NCBI RefSeq assembly: GCF_032098525.1
Contig: NZ_CP134890.1
Coordinates: 62,001-126,000 of the forward strand
Direction of reading: 5' to 3'
Origin: Flavobacterium sp. PMTSA4
GTDB taxonomy: Bacteria > Bacteroidota > Bacteroidia > Flavobacteriales > Flavobacteriaceae
DNA: 64,000 bases
Of the stretch, positions 7,516 through 16,573 are shown in pieces. The translations under genes were made by a program, and so were the position numbers. The notes below the pieces were generated by a model. That model worked only from the letters and a program-made list of their open reading frames with translations. It was not told where the DNA came from and made no database searches. Every line of letters begins with the position of its first letter. The first letter of the stretch is position 1.

Positions 7516-9480
7516 ATGATTAAAAATATACTCCAAATAGTTTGTTTGTTTTTAGCTTTCTCTATAAACGCTCAAGTTTTTATAAATGAATTGGATTCAG
7601 ATACTCCAAGTGTAGATGATAAAGAATTTATTGAGTTAAAATCAGCAACTCCTAATTTTTCTTTAAATGGATATGTATTAGTTTTATTTAATGGTTCTGG
7701 TTCACTTGTAAATCTTAGTTATTACGTTATTGATTTAAGTGGTTATACGACTGATTTAAATGGTTTGTTTGTAGTAGGAAATCAGTTGGTTTCACCAGTT
7801 CCAGGAAAATTGTTGCCTGATAATATTTTTCAAAATGGACCAGATGGAGTAGGATTGTATCTTGGTTCTTCATCTGATTTTCCTAATAACACAATGGCAA
7901 CCACAACTAATTTGGTTGATGCCTTGGTCTACGGAACTAATGATCCTGATGCAACTTCTTTAATGGCCTTACTTGGTGTAACAACACAATGGAATGAAAG
8001 TGCTGGAACTGGTGGAAGTACTGCAAATTCAATTCAAAGAAAACCTGATGGAACTTTTGAAAGTAAGTCACCAACTCCAGGAGCTAATAATGATGGCAGT
8101 GGTTTTGTATTTAATGGAATTACAATTTCTACACCAAATACTCAAGTAACAGAAGGAAACTCTACTACTATAACATTTACAACTCAAACTCCTGTAACGA
8201 GTGATTTAACATTCAATTTTACATTAAACAATGGCACTTTTACTAATGCTGATTTTACAGGAAGTACAACTGCTTTTATTCCAACTGGTTCAAGTTCATA
8301 CACAACTACAATAACATTTGTTGATGATGTTTTAGATGAAGGTGATGAAGTTGCTGAGATAAAGTTTGGAGCATTACCTGCTCAATACAATAGAAGAAAT
8401 GACTTTATTCAGATAAGAATAATAGATAATGATTTTACAGTTGCGCCTTTTGGAACTCCTTTAAATCCAACATATGGAATAGTAACACCAACAATTCCAA
8501 CTGGATATTACAGTTCATTGGAAGGTTTGTCTGGAAGTGCATTGAAGCAAGCTTTACAAGATATTATTGCAAATCCTAACGTCGTTCATGCTCATACTTA
8601 TGGTGATATAGTTGACATACTTAAAAAAGCTGATCAAAATCCTTTAAATAGCAATCAAGTTTGGATGATGTATGTTGAAAGTCCAAGAGCTAAATTAGAT
8701 TATCAAACGGGTAGTAATAGTGCAGGAAAATGGAATAGAGAACACATTTATCCTCAATCACGCGGAGGATTTTCTAATGGAACTTCTGATACAGCTGACG
8801 GAATTAATGTTTGGTTACCAACTGGTCCAAATGATATTATGGCTGGTCATGGTGATGCACATCACATCAGAGCTGAAGATGGACCAGAAAACACCAATAG
8901 AAGTAATAAAGATTATGGATTAAATGATTATAACGGTCCAAATGGAACTCAAGGCTCATGGAAAGGTGATGTTGCTCGAGCTGTTTTTTACATGGCAGTA
9001 AGATATAACGGTTTAAGTGTCGTAAATGGAAATCCAGCAGATACAACTGTTGGACAATTAGGTGATTTAGCAACATTATTGCAATGGAACATGACTGATC
9101 CATCGGATGATTTTGAAATGAACAGAAATAATTATATTTATACATGGCAGGTAAATCGTAATCCATTTATTGATTATCCAAGTCTAGCAAATTATATTTG
9201 GGGAGCAAATGCTGGTCAACCATGGTTTGCTAATCTTTCGACTACACAAACTGATTTTGCTGCAGTTAGAGTATTTCCGAATCCGACAAAAAATAGTATT
9301 ACAATTTCAGGAATTGATACCAATTCAAAAATTGAAATGTATTCTACTTTAGGGCAAAAAGTTTTGGAGCAAGAATTTACAGGAACGACTTCTATAAATT
9401 TCAATTTGCCAAAAGGAATTTATGTAGCAAAAATTGTTTCAGAAGGAAATTCTATTACACGAAAAATTATAGTAGAGTAA
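7516..9480 (+). CDS. Secreted endonuclease I with T9SS sorting domain
   Basis: 654 residues. Signal peptide to about residue 19 (INAQ); a lamin-tail-like domain (about 20-190) starting VFINELDSDTP; a Calx-beta-like segment (about 200-305) with acidic DDVLDEGDE; an endonuclease I (EndA/NucM) domain (about 330-560) with the motif NREHIYPQSRGG (His about 409); and a C-terminal T9SS tail (about 580-654) beginning VRVFPNPTKNS. The family cleaves DNA and RNA non-specifically outside the cell, here probably for nutrient acquisition. It converges on the following minus-strand gene with 2 bp between stops. Confidence 0.93.
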   Translation: MIKNILQIVCLFLAFSINAQVFINELDSDTPSVDDKEFIELKSATPNFSLNGYVLVLFNGSGSLVNLSYYVIDLSGYTTDLNGLFVVGNQLVSPVPGKLLPDNIFQNGPDGVGLYLGSSSDFPNNTMATTTNLVDALVYGTNDPDATSLMALLGVTTQWNESAGTGGSTANSIQRKPDGTFESKSPTPGANNDGSGFVFNGITISTPNTQVTEGNSTTITFTTQTPVTSDLTFNFTLNNGTFTNADFTGSTTAFIPTGSSSYTTTITFVDDVLDEGDEVAEIKFGALPAQYNRRNDFIQIRIIDNDFTVAPFGTPLNPTYGIVTPTIPTGYYSSLEGLSGSALKQALQDIIANPNVVHAHTYGDIVDILKKADQNPLNSNQVWMMYVESPRAKLDYQTGSNSAGKWNREHIYPQSRGGFSNGTSDTADGINVWLPTGPNDIMAGHGDAHHIRAEDGPENTNRSNKDYGLNDYNGPNGTQGSWKGDVARAVFYMAVRYNGLSVVNGNPADTTVGQLGDLATLLQWNMTDPSDDFEMNRNNYIYTWQVNRNPFIDYPSLANYIWGANAGQPWFANLSTTQTDFAAVRVFPNPTKNSITISGIDTNSKIEMYSTLGQKVLEQEFTGTTSINFNLPKGIYVAKIVSEGNSITRKIIVE

Positions 9481-9482
9481 TC

Positions 9483-10046
9483 TTAAAACAAACTCGTTTG
9501 TCCACCATTATTTGAAGGATTTCCGTTTAGTGGAAATCTTTCTTTTATTTCGTATTGTTTCAAGTCTTCATTAAAAACTCTTATGGCAACTGTGTCACAA
9601 TGAAACATAAATTTAATTGACTTAATGATTTCAAAAGCTATTTTGAGTTTGCCTTCTTCTATTCTTCTACCTATACTTATATGAGGTTCGTAACTTTTAT
9701 ATACTTTAGAAACTGAATTTGTGGTCTTATAAAATTTTTTCATGATGGCTTTCAACTCATTTCTAGAGTCTTCATTTGGACCTATGAAAAGAGCACCATT
9801 TTCAAATGATTTAATATTTTCAAATTTAACATTTATAGCAGTTGTTTCATTAGCAGTTTCTTTAATCCTTGAACTAATTATATGAATTTCTTTTTCATCA
9901 GCCTCAAATTCTGAAATTGTAATATGAGCTTTAGAATTTCTGCTATGATACCAACCAATTTTATCAAATAATATTGTTTTTATCAAATCTACTAAAGTGA
10001 TTATTTTTTCGGAGGGAATTATTGCAATTGAAACTTTTCTTTTCAT
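9483..10046 (-). CDS. 2H phosphoesterase (LigT / 2'-5' RNA ligase-like)
   Basis: 187 residues with no signal peptide. Two HxS/TxS/G motifs, HITIS and HISIG, are about 85 residues apart, as expected for the two catalytic half-sites of the 2H phosphoesterase fold. Such enzymes act on 2',3'-cyclic phosphates or 2'-5' linkages in RNA; the substrate here is unknown. The gene stands alone, 82 bp downstream of mnmE on the same strand, so readthrough is possible. Confidence 0.8.
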   Translation of the reverse strand: MKRKVSIAIIPSEKIITLVDLIKTILFDKIGWYHSRNSKAHITISEFEADEKEIHIISSRIKETANETTAINVKFENIKSFENGALFIGPNEDSRNELKAIMKKFYKTTNSVSKVYKSYEPHISIGRRIEEGKLKIAFEIIKSIKFMFHCDTVAIRVFNEDLKQYEIKERFPLNGNPSNNGGQTSLF

Positions 10047-10128
10047 GATAAACTATTGATATAAAGATTTGTATACCAAATTTAGTAAAAAATATTGTTG
10101 GAAGTTAAAAAGATTTTTTTTAATAAAT

Positions 10129-11529
10129 TTACTTCCCGATACAGAAATTCGCGAAAATATTGCCAAGTAATTCATCGTTTGTAACTTCTCCAGTAATTTC
10201 TCCGAAGTAGTATAAGGCTTGTTTGATATCGATTGCCATTAAATCGGAAGAAAGATTGGTTTCCATTCCGAATTTTACTTTTTGGATTTCTTCTAAAGCT
10301 TTTAATAGCGAATCGTAATGACGCGTATTGGTTACAATCGTTTCGTTATTGCGCAATGCACCCGTATTTACAAAAGAAAGTAGAGTGTTTTTTAATTCAT
10401 CGATACCTTCTTTGTTTTTGGCAGAAATTAATATTTGTTTTAAATGTAAGTTTTCAAGTTTTAAGTTGATATTTGAAATTTCTTCTTCACTTAAAACGTC
10501 TTTTTTATTAATCAGAATGACTAAAGGTTTTTGGGGATATTTGTTTTTAATCTGTTCTAATTCTATAACAAATTGAGAACTTGATGATTTGAATTTTGAA
10601 CCATCAAACAGATATATTACAACCTGTGCTTGTTCTATTTTTTCGAAAGTTTTTTTAATACCAATGCTTTCAACAACGTCTTTAGTTTCTCTGATTCCAG
10701 CTGTATCGATGAATCGGAAGCCAATTCCATCGATGACCAATTCATCTTCTATAGTATCACGAGTTGTACCAGCAATATCGGAAACAATGGCGCGTTCTTC
10801 GTTTAAAAGTGCATTTAAAAGCGTAGATTTTCCAACATTTGGTTCACCAACAATGGCTACTGGAATTCCATTTTTAATTACGTTTCCAACAGCAAAAGAA
10901 TCGATTAATCTTTTCAGAACAAATTCGATTCGGTTTAATAATTCTTTAAATTGAGAACGGTCTGCAAATTCTACATCTTCTTCTGCAAAATCTAATTCGA
11001 GTTCTATTAGTGATGCAAAATTTAATAGTTCTTCTCTAAGTTTTGCTATTTCGTTACTAAAACCGCCACGCATTTGTTGCATAGCAATTTGATGAGAAGC
11101 TTCGTTATCAGAAGAAATCAAATCGGCAACTGCTTCGGCTTGTGATAAATCTAATTTTCCATTCAAAAAAGCACGAAGCGTGAACTCACCAGCTTGTGCC
11201 ATTTTTGCGCCTTTGCGAAGTAATAATTGTATGATTTGCTGTTGAATATAAGTTGAACCGTGACATGAAATTTCAACTACATCTTCGCCAGTATATGAAT
11301 TTGGATTTTTAAAATTGGAAACTAAAACTTGGTCGTAAACTTTTCCTTCTTCTACTATGTGTCCAAGGTGAATAGTATGTGTTTTTTGTTTGCTTAATTT
11401 TTTACCAGAAACTGATTGAAAAACACTTTCAGCAATGCTAATAGCATCATTTCCAGATAGTCTAATTATTGCTATTGCTCCAGCGCCTGAAGGTGTTGCT
11501 AATGCTACAATAGTTTCGTGGTTAATCAT
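10129..11529 (-). CDS. mnmE: tRNA uridine-5-carboxymethylaminomethyl modification GTPase
   Basis: 466 residues, full length for MnmE/TrmE. An N-terminal tetrahydrofolate-binding domain begins ETIVALATPSGAGAIAIIR. The G domain inserted in the helical domain shows GEPNVGKST (about 228-236), AGTTRDT, DTAG and NKKD. The C-terminus ends in CIGK, whose Cys is needed for the modification. With MnmG it makes the cmnm5 group on wobble U34 of several tRNAs. It lies 87 bp downstream of dnaN with a hairpin between, so it probably has its own promoter. Confidence 0.97.
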   Translation of the reverse strand: MINHETIVALATPSGAGAIAIIRLSGNDAISIAESVFQSVSGKKLSKQKTHTIHLGHIVEEGKVYDQVLVSNFKNPNSYTGEDVVEISCHGSTYIQQQIIQLLLRKGAKMAQAGEFTLRAFLNGKLDLSQAEAVADLISSDNEASHQIAMQQMRGGFSNEIAKLREELLNFASLIELELDFAEEDVEFADRSQFKELLNRIEFVLKRLIDSFAVGNVIKNGIPVAIVGEPNVGKSTLLNALLNEERAIVSDIAGTTRDTIEDELVIDGIGFRFIDTAGIRETKDVVESIGIKKTFEKIEQAQVVIYLFDGSKFKSSSSQFVIELEQIKNKYPQKPLVILINKKDVLSEEEISNINLKLENLHLKQILISAKNKEGIDELKNTLLSFVNTGALRNNETIVTNTRHYDSLLKALEEIQKVKFGMETNLSSDLMAIDIKQALYYFGEITGEVTNDELLGNIFANFCIGK

Positions 11530-11566
11530 TTTTTAAAATTTTTGACAAAGGTAAAACATTAGAAAT

Positions 11567-11597
11567 AAAAAAAACCACTAAATAATGTAGTGGTTTT
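11567..11597 (-). terminator. dnaN terminator
   Basis: AAAACCACTA/TAGTGGTTTT with a 7-nt loop, followed on the minus strand by a T-rich run. It lies 20 bp after the dnaN stop codon. Confidence 0.8.
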
Positions 11598-11616
11598 AAT
11601 TTGTGTTTATGAATAA

Positions 11617-12735
11617 TTAGTTATTCAACATTACTGGCATTACAAGCATAGTAACGGTTTCGCCTTCGTCTAAACCATCGATTGGAGTTAAAATTCCGGC
11701 ACGATTTGGCATTGACATTTCTAATTGAATTTCATCTGAAGTTAAGTTAGTCAACATTTCAGATAGAAAACGTGAGTTGAACCCAATTTGAATATCATCG
11801 CCTTGGTAGTCACAAGTCAAACGTTCTTCAGCTTTGTTTGAATAATCAATATCTTCAGCTGAAATGTTCAGCTCTGCACCAGCAATTTTTAAACGAATTT
11901 GATGTGTAGTTTTGTTAGAAAAGATTGCCACACGGCGAACAGAATTTAAAAACAAAGTTCTGTTAATCATTAATTTATTAGGATTTTCTTTTGGAATAAC
12001 CGCTTCGTAGTTTGGATATTTTCCATCAATTAATCTACAAGTCAACACGTAGTTATCAAATGAAAAGGTAGCGTTTGAATCGTTGTAATCAATTTTAACT
12101 TCCGAATCCGTTGCACCAAGAATACTTTTTAAAATATTCAATGGTTTTTTTGGCATTATAAAATCAGCAACTTGAGAAGCTTTTACATCGGTACGAGCAT
12201 ATTTTACTAATTTATGTGCATCAGTTGCCACGAATATCAAACCTTCAGGAGAAAATTGAAAAAACACACCACTCATAACCGGACGTAAATCATCGTTTCC
12301 AGCAGCAAATATAGTTTTGCTTATTGCAGTAGCAAGAACATCAGCAGGAACAAGTGTTGATGAAGGTTCTTCAATTACCTGCGATTTAGGAAATTCACTT
12401 CCTGGTGCATAAGCAATAGCATATTTTCCAGAGTTAGAACTAATTTCAATAGTGCTATTTTCTTCAACCGTAAAGGTTAAAGGTTGTTCAGGAAAAGTTT
12501 TTAAAATATCTAATAAAAGTTTCGCCGGAACAGCAACACTACCTTCGCTAGTAGAATCGATTTCCAAAGTAGCAGACATAGTTGTTTCTAAATCTGAAGC
12601 AGAAACGGTTAGGGTTTTATGGTCTAATTCAAATAGAAAATTATCAAGAATTGGTAAAGTATTACTACTATTGATAACACTTCCTAGAACCTGAAGTTGT
12701 TTTAATAAGTATGAACTCGATACTATAAATTTCAT
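11617..12735 (-). CDS. dnaN: DNA polymerase III sliding clamp, beta subunit
   Basis: 372 residues, the usual length for the bacterial beta clamp. The start MKFIVSSSYLLKQLQ, central PNYEAVIPKENPN and C-terminal VTMLVMPVMLNN are typical. Three clamp domains of about 120 residues each form the ring that tethers polymerase III to DNA. As in many Bacteroidota it is not next to dnaA here; its neighbours are mnmE and gldG. Confidence 0.97.
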   Translation of the reverse strand: MKFIVSSSYLLKQLQVLGSVINSSNTLPILDNFLFELDHKTLTVSASDLETTMSATLEIDSTSEGSVAVPAKLLLDILKTFPEQPLTFTVEENSTIEISSNSGKYAIAYAPGSEFPKSQVIEEPSSTLVPADVLATAISKTIFAAGNDDLRPVMSGVFFQFSPEGLIFVATDAHKLVKYARTDVKASQVADFIMPKKPLNILKSILGATDSEVKIDYNDSNATFSFDNYVLTCRLIDGKYPNYEAVIPKENPNKLMINRTLFLNSVRRVAIFSNKTTHQIRLKIAGAELNISAEDIDYSNKAEERLTCDYQGDDIQIGFNSRFLSEMLTNLTSDEIQLEMSMPNRAGILTPIDGLDEGETVTMLVMPVMLNN

Positions 12736-12797
12736 ATAACTTTAATTTTTACAAATATATCTTAAACGAATAGATTTTGAAAAGTTTTTTATTAACA

Positions 12798-14477
12798 TTA
12801 CTTACTGTACTTTTTCTTTCTTAAAACGGTAAATAATACTCCAAAAATCAATAATACAACTAGCGGCAAACCAACGGTTATGACTTGTGAAAAAGTATAT
12901 TCATCATAAACTTTTTTTGTGTCAAGCATTGGTAAATTAACTTCTTTGCTTCTAATGTTGATAAGTCCGTTGTCGTCTAAAAGATAGTTTACGCAATTAA
13001 GCATAAATTCTTTGTTGGCGTATAAATTATTAGTCCATTTATCAAAACCTAATTCTAACGGTTGACCATTTTTGTCCAATTGATTTTTGATTACATCACC
13101 ATCCGAAATCACAATCATTTTATTGTCATTTCCAGAATTTTTAAAAGTGGAATCTTTGAATGCTAAAACTCTGTTTTCGAATGCAGAATGGAACTTTCCT
13201 TCTAATAAAACTGCCACTGGATAATTTCCTTTTCCTTCAAATTCTTTTTGTTCAGGTCTATCTTCAATCATGTTTACATTCACTTCTGAAGGAGTTCCAA
13301 CCAGTTTGGAATATTGAGAAGAAGTTAATAAAACAGTTTTTTTAATGTCATTTTTCAGAACCTCAATTGGACTTGTAAATTCAAATTTTAATCCATCTAA
13401 GTTACTCACAATCGGATTTTTTATCGTTGGATAAACCATCGGTGAAAAAAACCAAGGAAATTGAGAATATTGCGTTGCACTTCCTTTTTCGCCTGTTGCT
13501 AATACAATTGGAGTGTTTTGAATATCATAAATCAAATCAGGTTGCATTCTAACGCCATATTTAAAAAACATATCGTTCAAATTTAAATCTCTAGGAAAGG
13601 CAAGATTATCGCCAGTTTCCATCAAGCTATCCATTTCGATATTTACTTGATCCATTAGCCAAATAGTTTTTCCACCATTGATAACGTATTGATCTAAAAC
13701 TTGCTTTTCGGCATCGGTGAAAACTTCAGTAGGTTTAGCAATAACCACTAAATCATATTTCTTCAAATATTTTAAAGTTTCAGTCGGTTGTTTTGCCACT
13801 GAATCTAAGGTAAATGGTCCGATGTAATAATTATCGCGAACCGAGCGAACAAAGTCAGCAATATATCGGTCTTCTAATTCACCATTACCATTCAGAATGG
13901 CAACTTTCTTTTGTTTTTCTTTAGAGACTGTATTGAATGCATTGGCAAAAGCATATTCTAAATGCTGAACAGAACTTACCACTTTTTCGGCAGTTGAAGC
14001 GCCAATCATGTTTTTCAGTAATGGAACTTTCACACTTTTGTCACCACAAGTTGCAATTGCCCAAGGGAAAACTACTTCTTGTGTTTGTTGACCTTTATCG
14101 TTGACGGTAACATTCACAGGCATTAATCCACGTTCTATAAAAGATTGAAATACTACTTCTTTATCAATATCTTCATCTTCCAATGGATTGACGAACTGAA
14201 ATATAATATTTGGATTTTGTGCTTTGAATTCTTCTAATAACTGTTGCGTTTCTGTTTGTAATTTTTTGAATTCACCAGGAAAATTTCCTTCTAAAAACAC
14301 ATCAACATATAATGGTTGTGTAATTTCATCTACTATTTTTAACGAAGTTTCAGAAAGCGTATAACGTTTATCGGCAGTTAAATCAAATCGTTTGAAAAAG
14401 AAATGACTAACTAAATTTACTCCTATTACAAGTAATAGAAGAACCGCTATTTTTTTGAAATTAGTTGTCTTTTTCAT
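12798..14477 (-). CDS. gldG: Gliding motility ABC transporter substrate-binding subunit GldG
   Basis: 559 residues: an N-terminal membrane segment (about 9-28), a large periplasmic domain of the ABC-type auxiliary family (starting TADKRYTLSETSLKI), and a C-terminal membrane helix (about 533-553) before basic residues. GldG works with GldF and the ATPase GldA, and in Flavobacterium johnsoniae mutants of these genes do not glide. The ATG overlaps the gldF stop by one base (TAATG), indicating translational coupling. gldA is not in this window. Confidence 0.93.
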   Translation of the reverse strand: MKKTTNFKKIAVLLLLVIGVNLVSHFFFKRFDLTADKRYTLSETSLKIVDEITQPLYVDVFLEGNFPGEFKKLQTETQQLLEEFKAQNPNIIFQFVNPLEDEDIDKEVVFQSFIERGLMPVNVTVNDKGQQTQEVVFPWAIATCGDKSVKVPLLKNMIGASTAEKVVSSVQHLEYAFANAFNTVSKEKQKKVAILNGNGELEDRYIADFVRSVRDNYYIGPFTLDSVAKQPTETLKYLKKYDLVVIAKPTEVFTDAEKQVLDQYVINGGKTIWLMDQVNIEMDSLMETGDNLAFPRDLNLNDMFFKYGVRMQPDLIYDIQNTPIVLATGEKGSATQYSQFPWFFSPMVYPTIKNPIVSNLDGLKFEFTSPIEVLKNDIKKTVLLTSSQYSKLVGTPSEVNVNMIEDRPEQKEFEGKGNYPVAVLLEGKFHSAFENRVLAFKDSTFKNSGNDNKMIVISDGDVIKNQLDKNGQPLELGFDKWTNNLYANKEFMLNCVNYLLDDNGLINIRSKEVNLPMLDTKKVYDEYTFSQVITVGLPLVVLLIFGVLFTVLRKKKYSK

Positions 14478-15202
14478 TATGATTTCAGCGCTTTTAATTT
14501 ATAAACGGTCATTGATAAAAATAAAAATGATATACTCAAAAAGTAAATAACATCGCGAGTATCGATAACGCCACGAGCCATACTTTTATAATGATAATCC
14601 ATTCCTATTTGAGCAATTACATCTTCAAATCCTTTTACTTGATTAGCAATTCCTTCAAATCCATAATAAAAAACAAAACAGATAAATACTGAAAGAATGA
14701 AAGAAACGATTTGATTTTCGGAAAGCGTTGAGGTGAAAATCCCGATGGAAGTATAAGCCGCAACTAAAAAAAGAAGTCCAAAATAAGAACCAAGAATACT
14801 ACCTAAATCGATGCCTTGATTTTCTATGCTTAAATCAGAAATTACATTTACATATATAAGTGTTGGAATGATAGCGATGATGATTAATAAAAACGCACCC
14901 AAAAATTTTCCATTAACAATTTGCCAAACCGACAAAGGTTTAGTTAATAACAATTCAATAGTTCCTTGTTTGATTTCATCCGAAAAACTGCGCATAGTTA
15001 CCGCAGGAATTAAAAAGATTAATATCCATGGTGCCAAGGTGAAAAATGGTGTTAAATCAGCAAAACCACTTTGTAATATATTGTATTCGCCATCAAAAAC
15101 CCAAAGGAATAATCCGTTGAGCAGCAAAAAAATGGCAATTACTAAATAACCTATTGGCGAACCGAAAAAGGATTTTATTTCTCGTAATGCGATTGATTTC
15201 AT
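14477..15202 (-). CDS. gldF: Gliding motility ABC transporter permease GldF
   Basis: 241 residues with about six membrane helices of the ABC-2 permease type. It starts MKSIALREIKSFFGSPIGYL and contains the conserved DEIKQGTIELLLTKPLSVWQ segment between helices 2 and 3. It is first in a two-gene operon with gldG. By analogy with F. johnsoniae it is the membrane channel of the GldAFG complex associated with gliding. Confidence 0.93.
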   Translation of the reverse strand: MKSIALREIKSFFGSPIGYLVIAIFLLLNGLFLWVFDGEYNILQSGFADLTPFFTLAPWILIFLIPAVTMRSFSDEIKQGTIELLLTKPLSVWQIVNGKFLGAFLLIIIAIIPTLIYVNVISDLSIENQGIDLGSILGSYFGLLFLVAAYTSIGIFTSTLSENQIVSFILSVFICFVFYYGFEGIANQVKGFEDVIAQIGMDYHYKSMARGVIDTRDVIYFLSISFLFLSMTVYKLKALKS

Positions 15203-15236
15203 TTCTATATTTTGTTTAAGAGTTTAAGGGTTTAAA

Positions 15237-15322
15237 GTTTAAAGTTGTTCGACATGTGAACAAACAGATATTCTTATAAAACTCCTTAAACAATAATTAA
15301 ACTATTTTAAACAACTTTAAAC
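15237..15322. repeat. 13-bp inverted repeat in the gldF upstream spacer
   Basis: GTTTAAAGTTGTT (15237-15249) and AACAACTTTAAAC (15310-15322) are perfect complements around a 60-bp loop. The flanks are rich in further GTTTAA/TTAAAC copies. The right arm touches the stop codon of the preceding minus-strand gene. Confidence 0.7.
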
Positions 15323-15618
15323 TAGGTTAAACTTACTAATTTATCTACACTCCAAGCTTCGGGTTTGTCGTTGAATAGTTTTTTGGTAAATGTCCAAACA
15401 TCATCAAAAAGAGCTGATTGTCTGTAGTTTTCCAAATCTTGTTCAGTTTCCCAAAAGCTATAAGTAAAAAATATACAAGGATTGTTTTTATCCTGATATA
15501 ATTCTAGATAACGATTTCCTTCGGCATTTCGTATCTTTTCTTTCATTAAATTGAAGTTTTCTATGAATTTTGGAATATTTTCCTCATGAAAACTCATTTT
15601 TACTATTCTAATAAACAT
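15322..15618 (-). CDS. Antibiotic biosynthesis monooxygenase (ABM)-domain protein
   Basis: 98 residues from the ATG at 15618; an ATG seven codons earlier would overlap the upstream gene, so I prefer the shorter form. MFIRIVKMSFHEENIPKF, a central helix, then CIFFTYSFWET and a C-terminal helix fit the ferredoxin-like ABM fold. Such small proteins can be heme-degrading or quinone-modifying enzymes, or of unknown role; no catalytic set is evident. It lies 4 bp after the SAM hydrolase gene and is probably cotranscribed with it. Confidence 0.75.
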   Translation of the reverse strand: MFIRIVKMSFHEENIPKFIENFNLMKEKIRNAEGNRYLELYQDKNNPCIFFTYSFWETEQDLENYRQSALFDDVWTFTKKLFNDKPEAWSVDKLVSLT

Positions 15619-15622
15619 AATT

Positions 15623-16450
15623 TTAATTAAAAAAATCAATAGTTACAACATCGCGATAATTTAATCCTAGCAAACTTGCAGCAGAACCAATTTTTTCGGG
15701 ATTACTTTTATAGATTGCAATTTCCAAATAATCAGCATCATTAAAAATCACAAGTTTTTCTCCTTCGCAATCTTTTATAGTTCTTTTTAAAACTTGTGCA
15801 ATTTCACTATACTTTGCTAATATTGTTTTTTGAGATTTGTTTTTAAAACGAACTTCATAAGCTCTTCCTTTACTATGTTCTAAAAACAATTTTTTTGTGA
15901 TATTTGTTACAACGTTTCCATAATTGTCAATATAGGTAACAAAACCTTTGATTTGATTTTCAGTAACAACAGGTTTTAAATCGGTAATTTCTTTTAAAGA
16001 TTTAATTTCTTTACCAATAACGTTCAATAAACCACCTTTTGCTAAATGTACGGCAACAGTTTTAAAAACGTCGAGTTCAGAAGCGTCTGTAGGTAATCTA
16101 TCATGAATATTGATTGCTACTATTTTTTGAGGAACAATTTTCTGGGTCAGTATGCTTAGAATGCCGTTGTCAGCACAAATAAAATAGTGATCATTCCATT
16201 GCATTGCTATGTGTTGAGGCGTTTCTTTGTTAATTTCAACATCAACACCAATTAAATGAACAGTTCCTTTTGGAAAACTTGAATATGCAGCACCAATAAT
16301 ATAACTTGTCTCAGCAATATTAAATGGATCAATTCCATGTGAAATGTCTACAATTTGCGCTTCAGGAAACTCAGTAAGAATTTTTCCTTTTAAAGCACCA
16401 ACAAAATAGTCTTTTAGTCCGTAATCTGTTGTTAAAGTAATTATTGACAT
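15623..16450 (-). CDS. S-adenosyl-L-methionine hydrolase (DUF62/SAM hydroxide adenosyltransferase)
   Basis: 275 residues. The N-terminal ITLTTDYGLKDYFVGALKG, the DISHGIDPFNIAETSY motif and VTYIDNYGNVVTNI are hallmarks of the DUF62 family, relatives of fluorinase and chlorinase that split SAM into adenosine and methionine using water. No halide-specific insertion is evident, so hydrolysis is expected. It is cytoplasmic. First in a two-gene unit with the ABM protein, and divergent from phoH. Confidence 0.92.
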   Translation of the reverse strand: MSIITLTTDYGLKDYFVGALKGKILTEFPEAQIVDISHGIDPFNIAETSYIIGAAYSSFPKGTVHLIGVDVEINKETPQHIAMQWNDHYFICADNGILSILTQKIVPQKIVAINIHDRLPTDASELDVFKTVAVHLAKGGLLNVIGKEIKSLKEITDLKPVVTENQIKGFVTYIDNYGNVVTNITKKLFLEHSKGRAYEVRFKNKSQKTILAKYSEIAQVLKRTIKDCEGEKLVIFNDADYLEIAIYKSNPEKIGSAASLLGLNYRDVVTIDFFN

Positions 16451-16573
16451 TGATTGTTTATAACTTCATTGAAATTGGTTCCAAAAATAGAAAAACCTAA
16501 CCTCAAATTTGATTAAATTTGAATGCAAAGCTAATTTATTTTTAGCGAAAAAATTAATTTAATACTTACGCAT

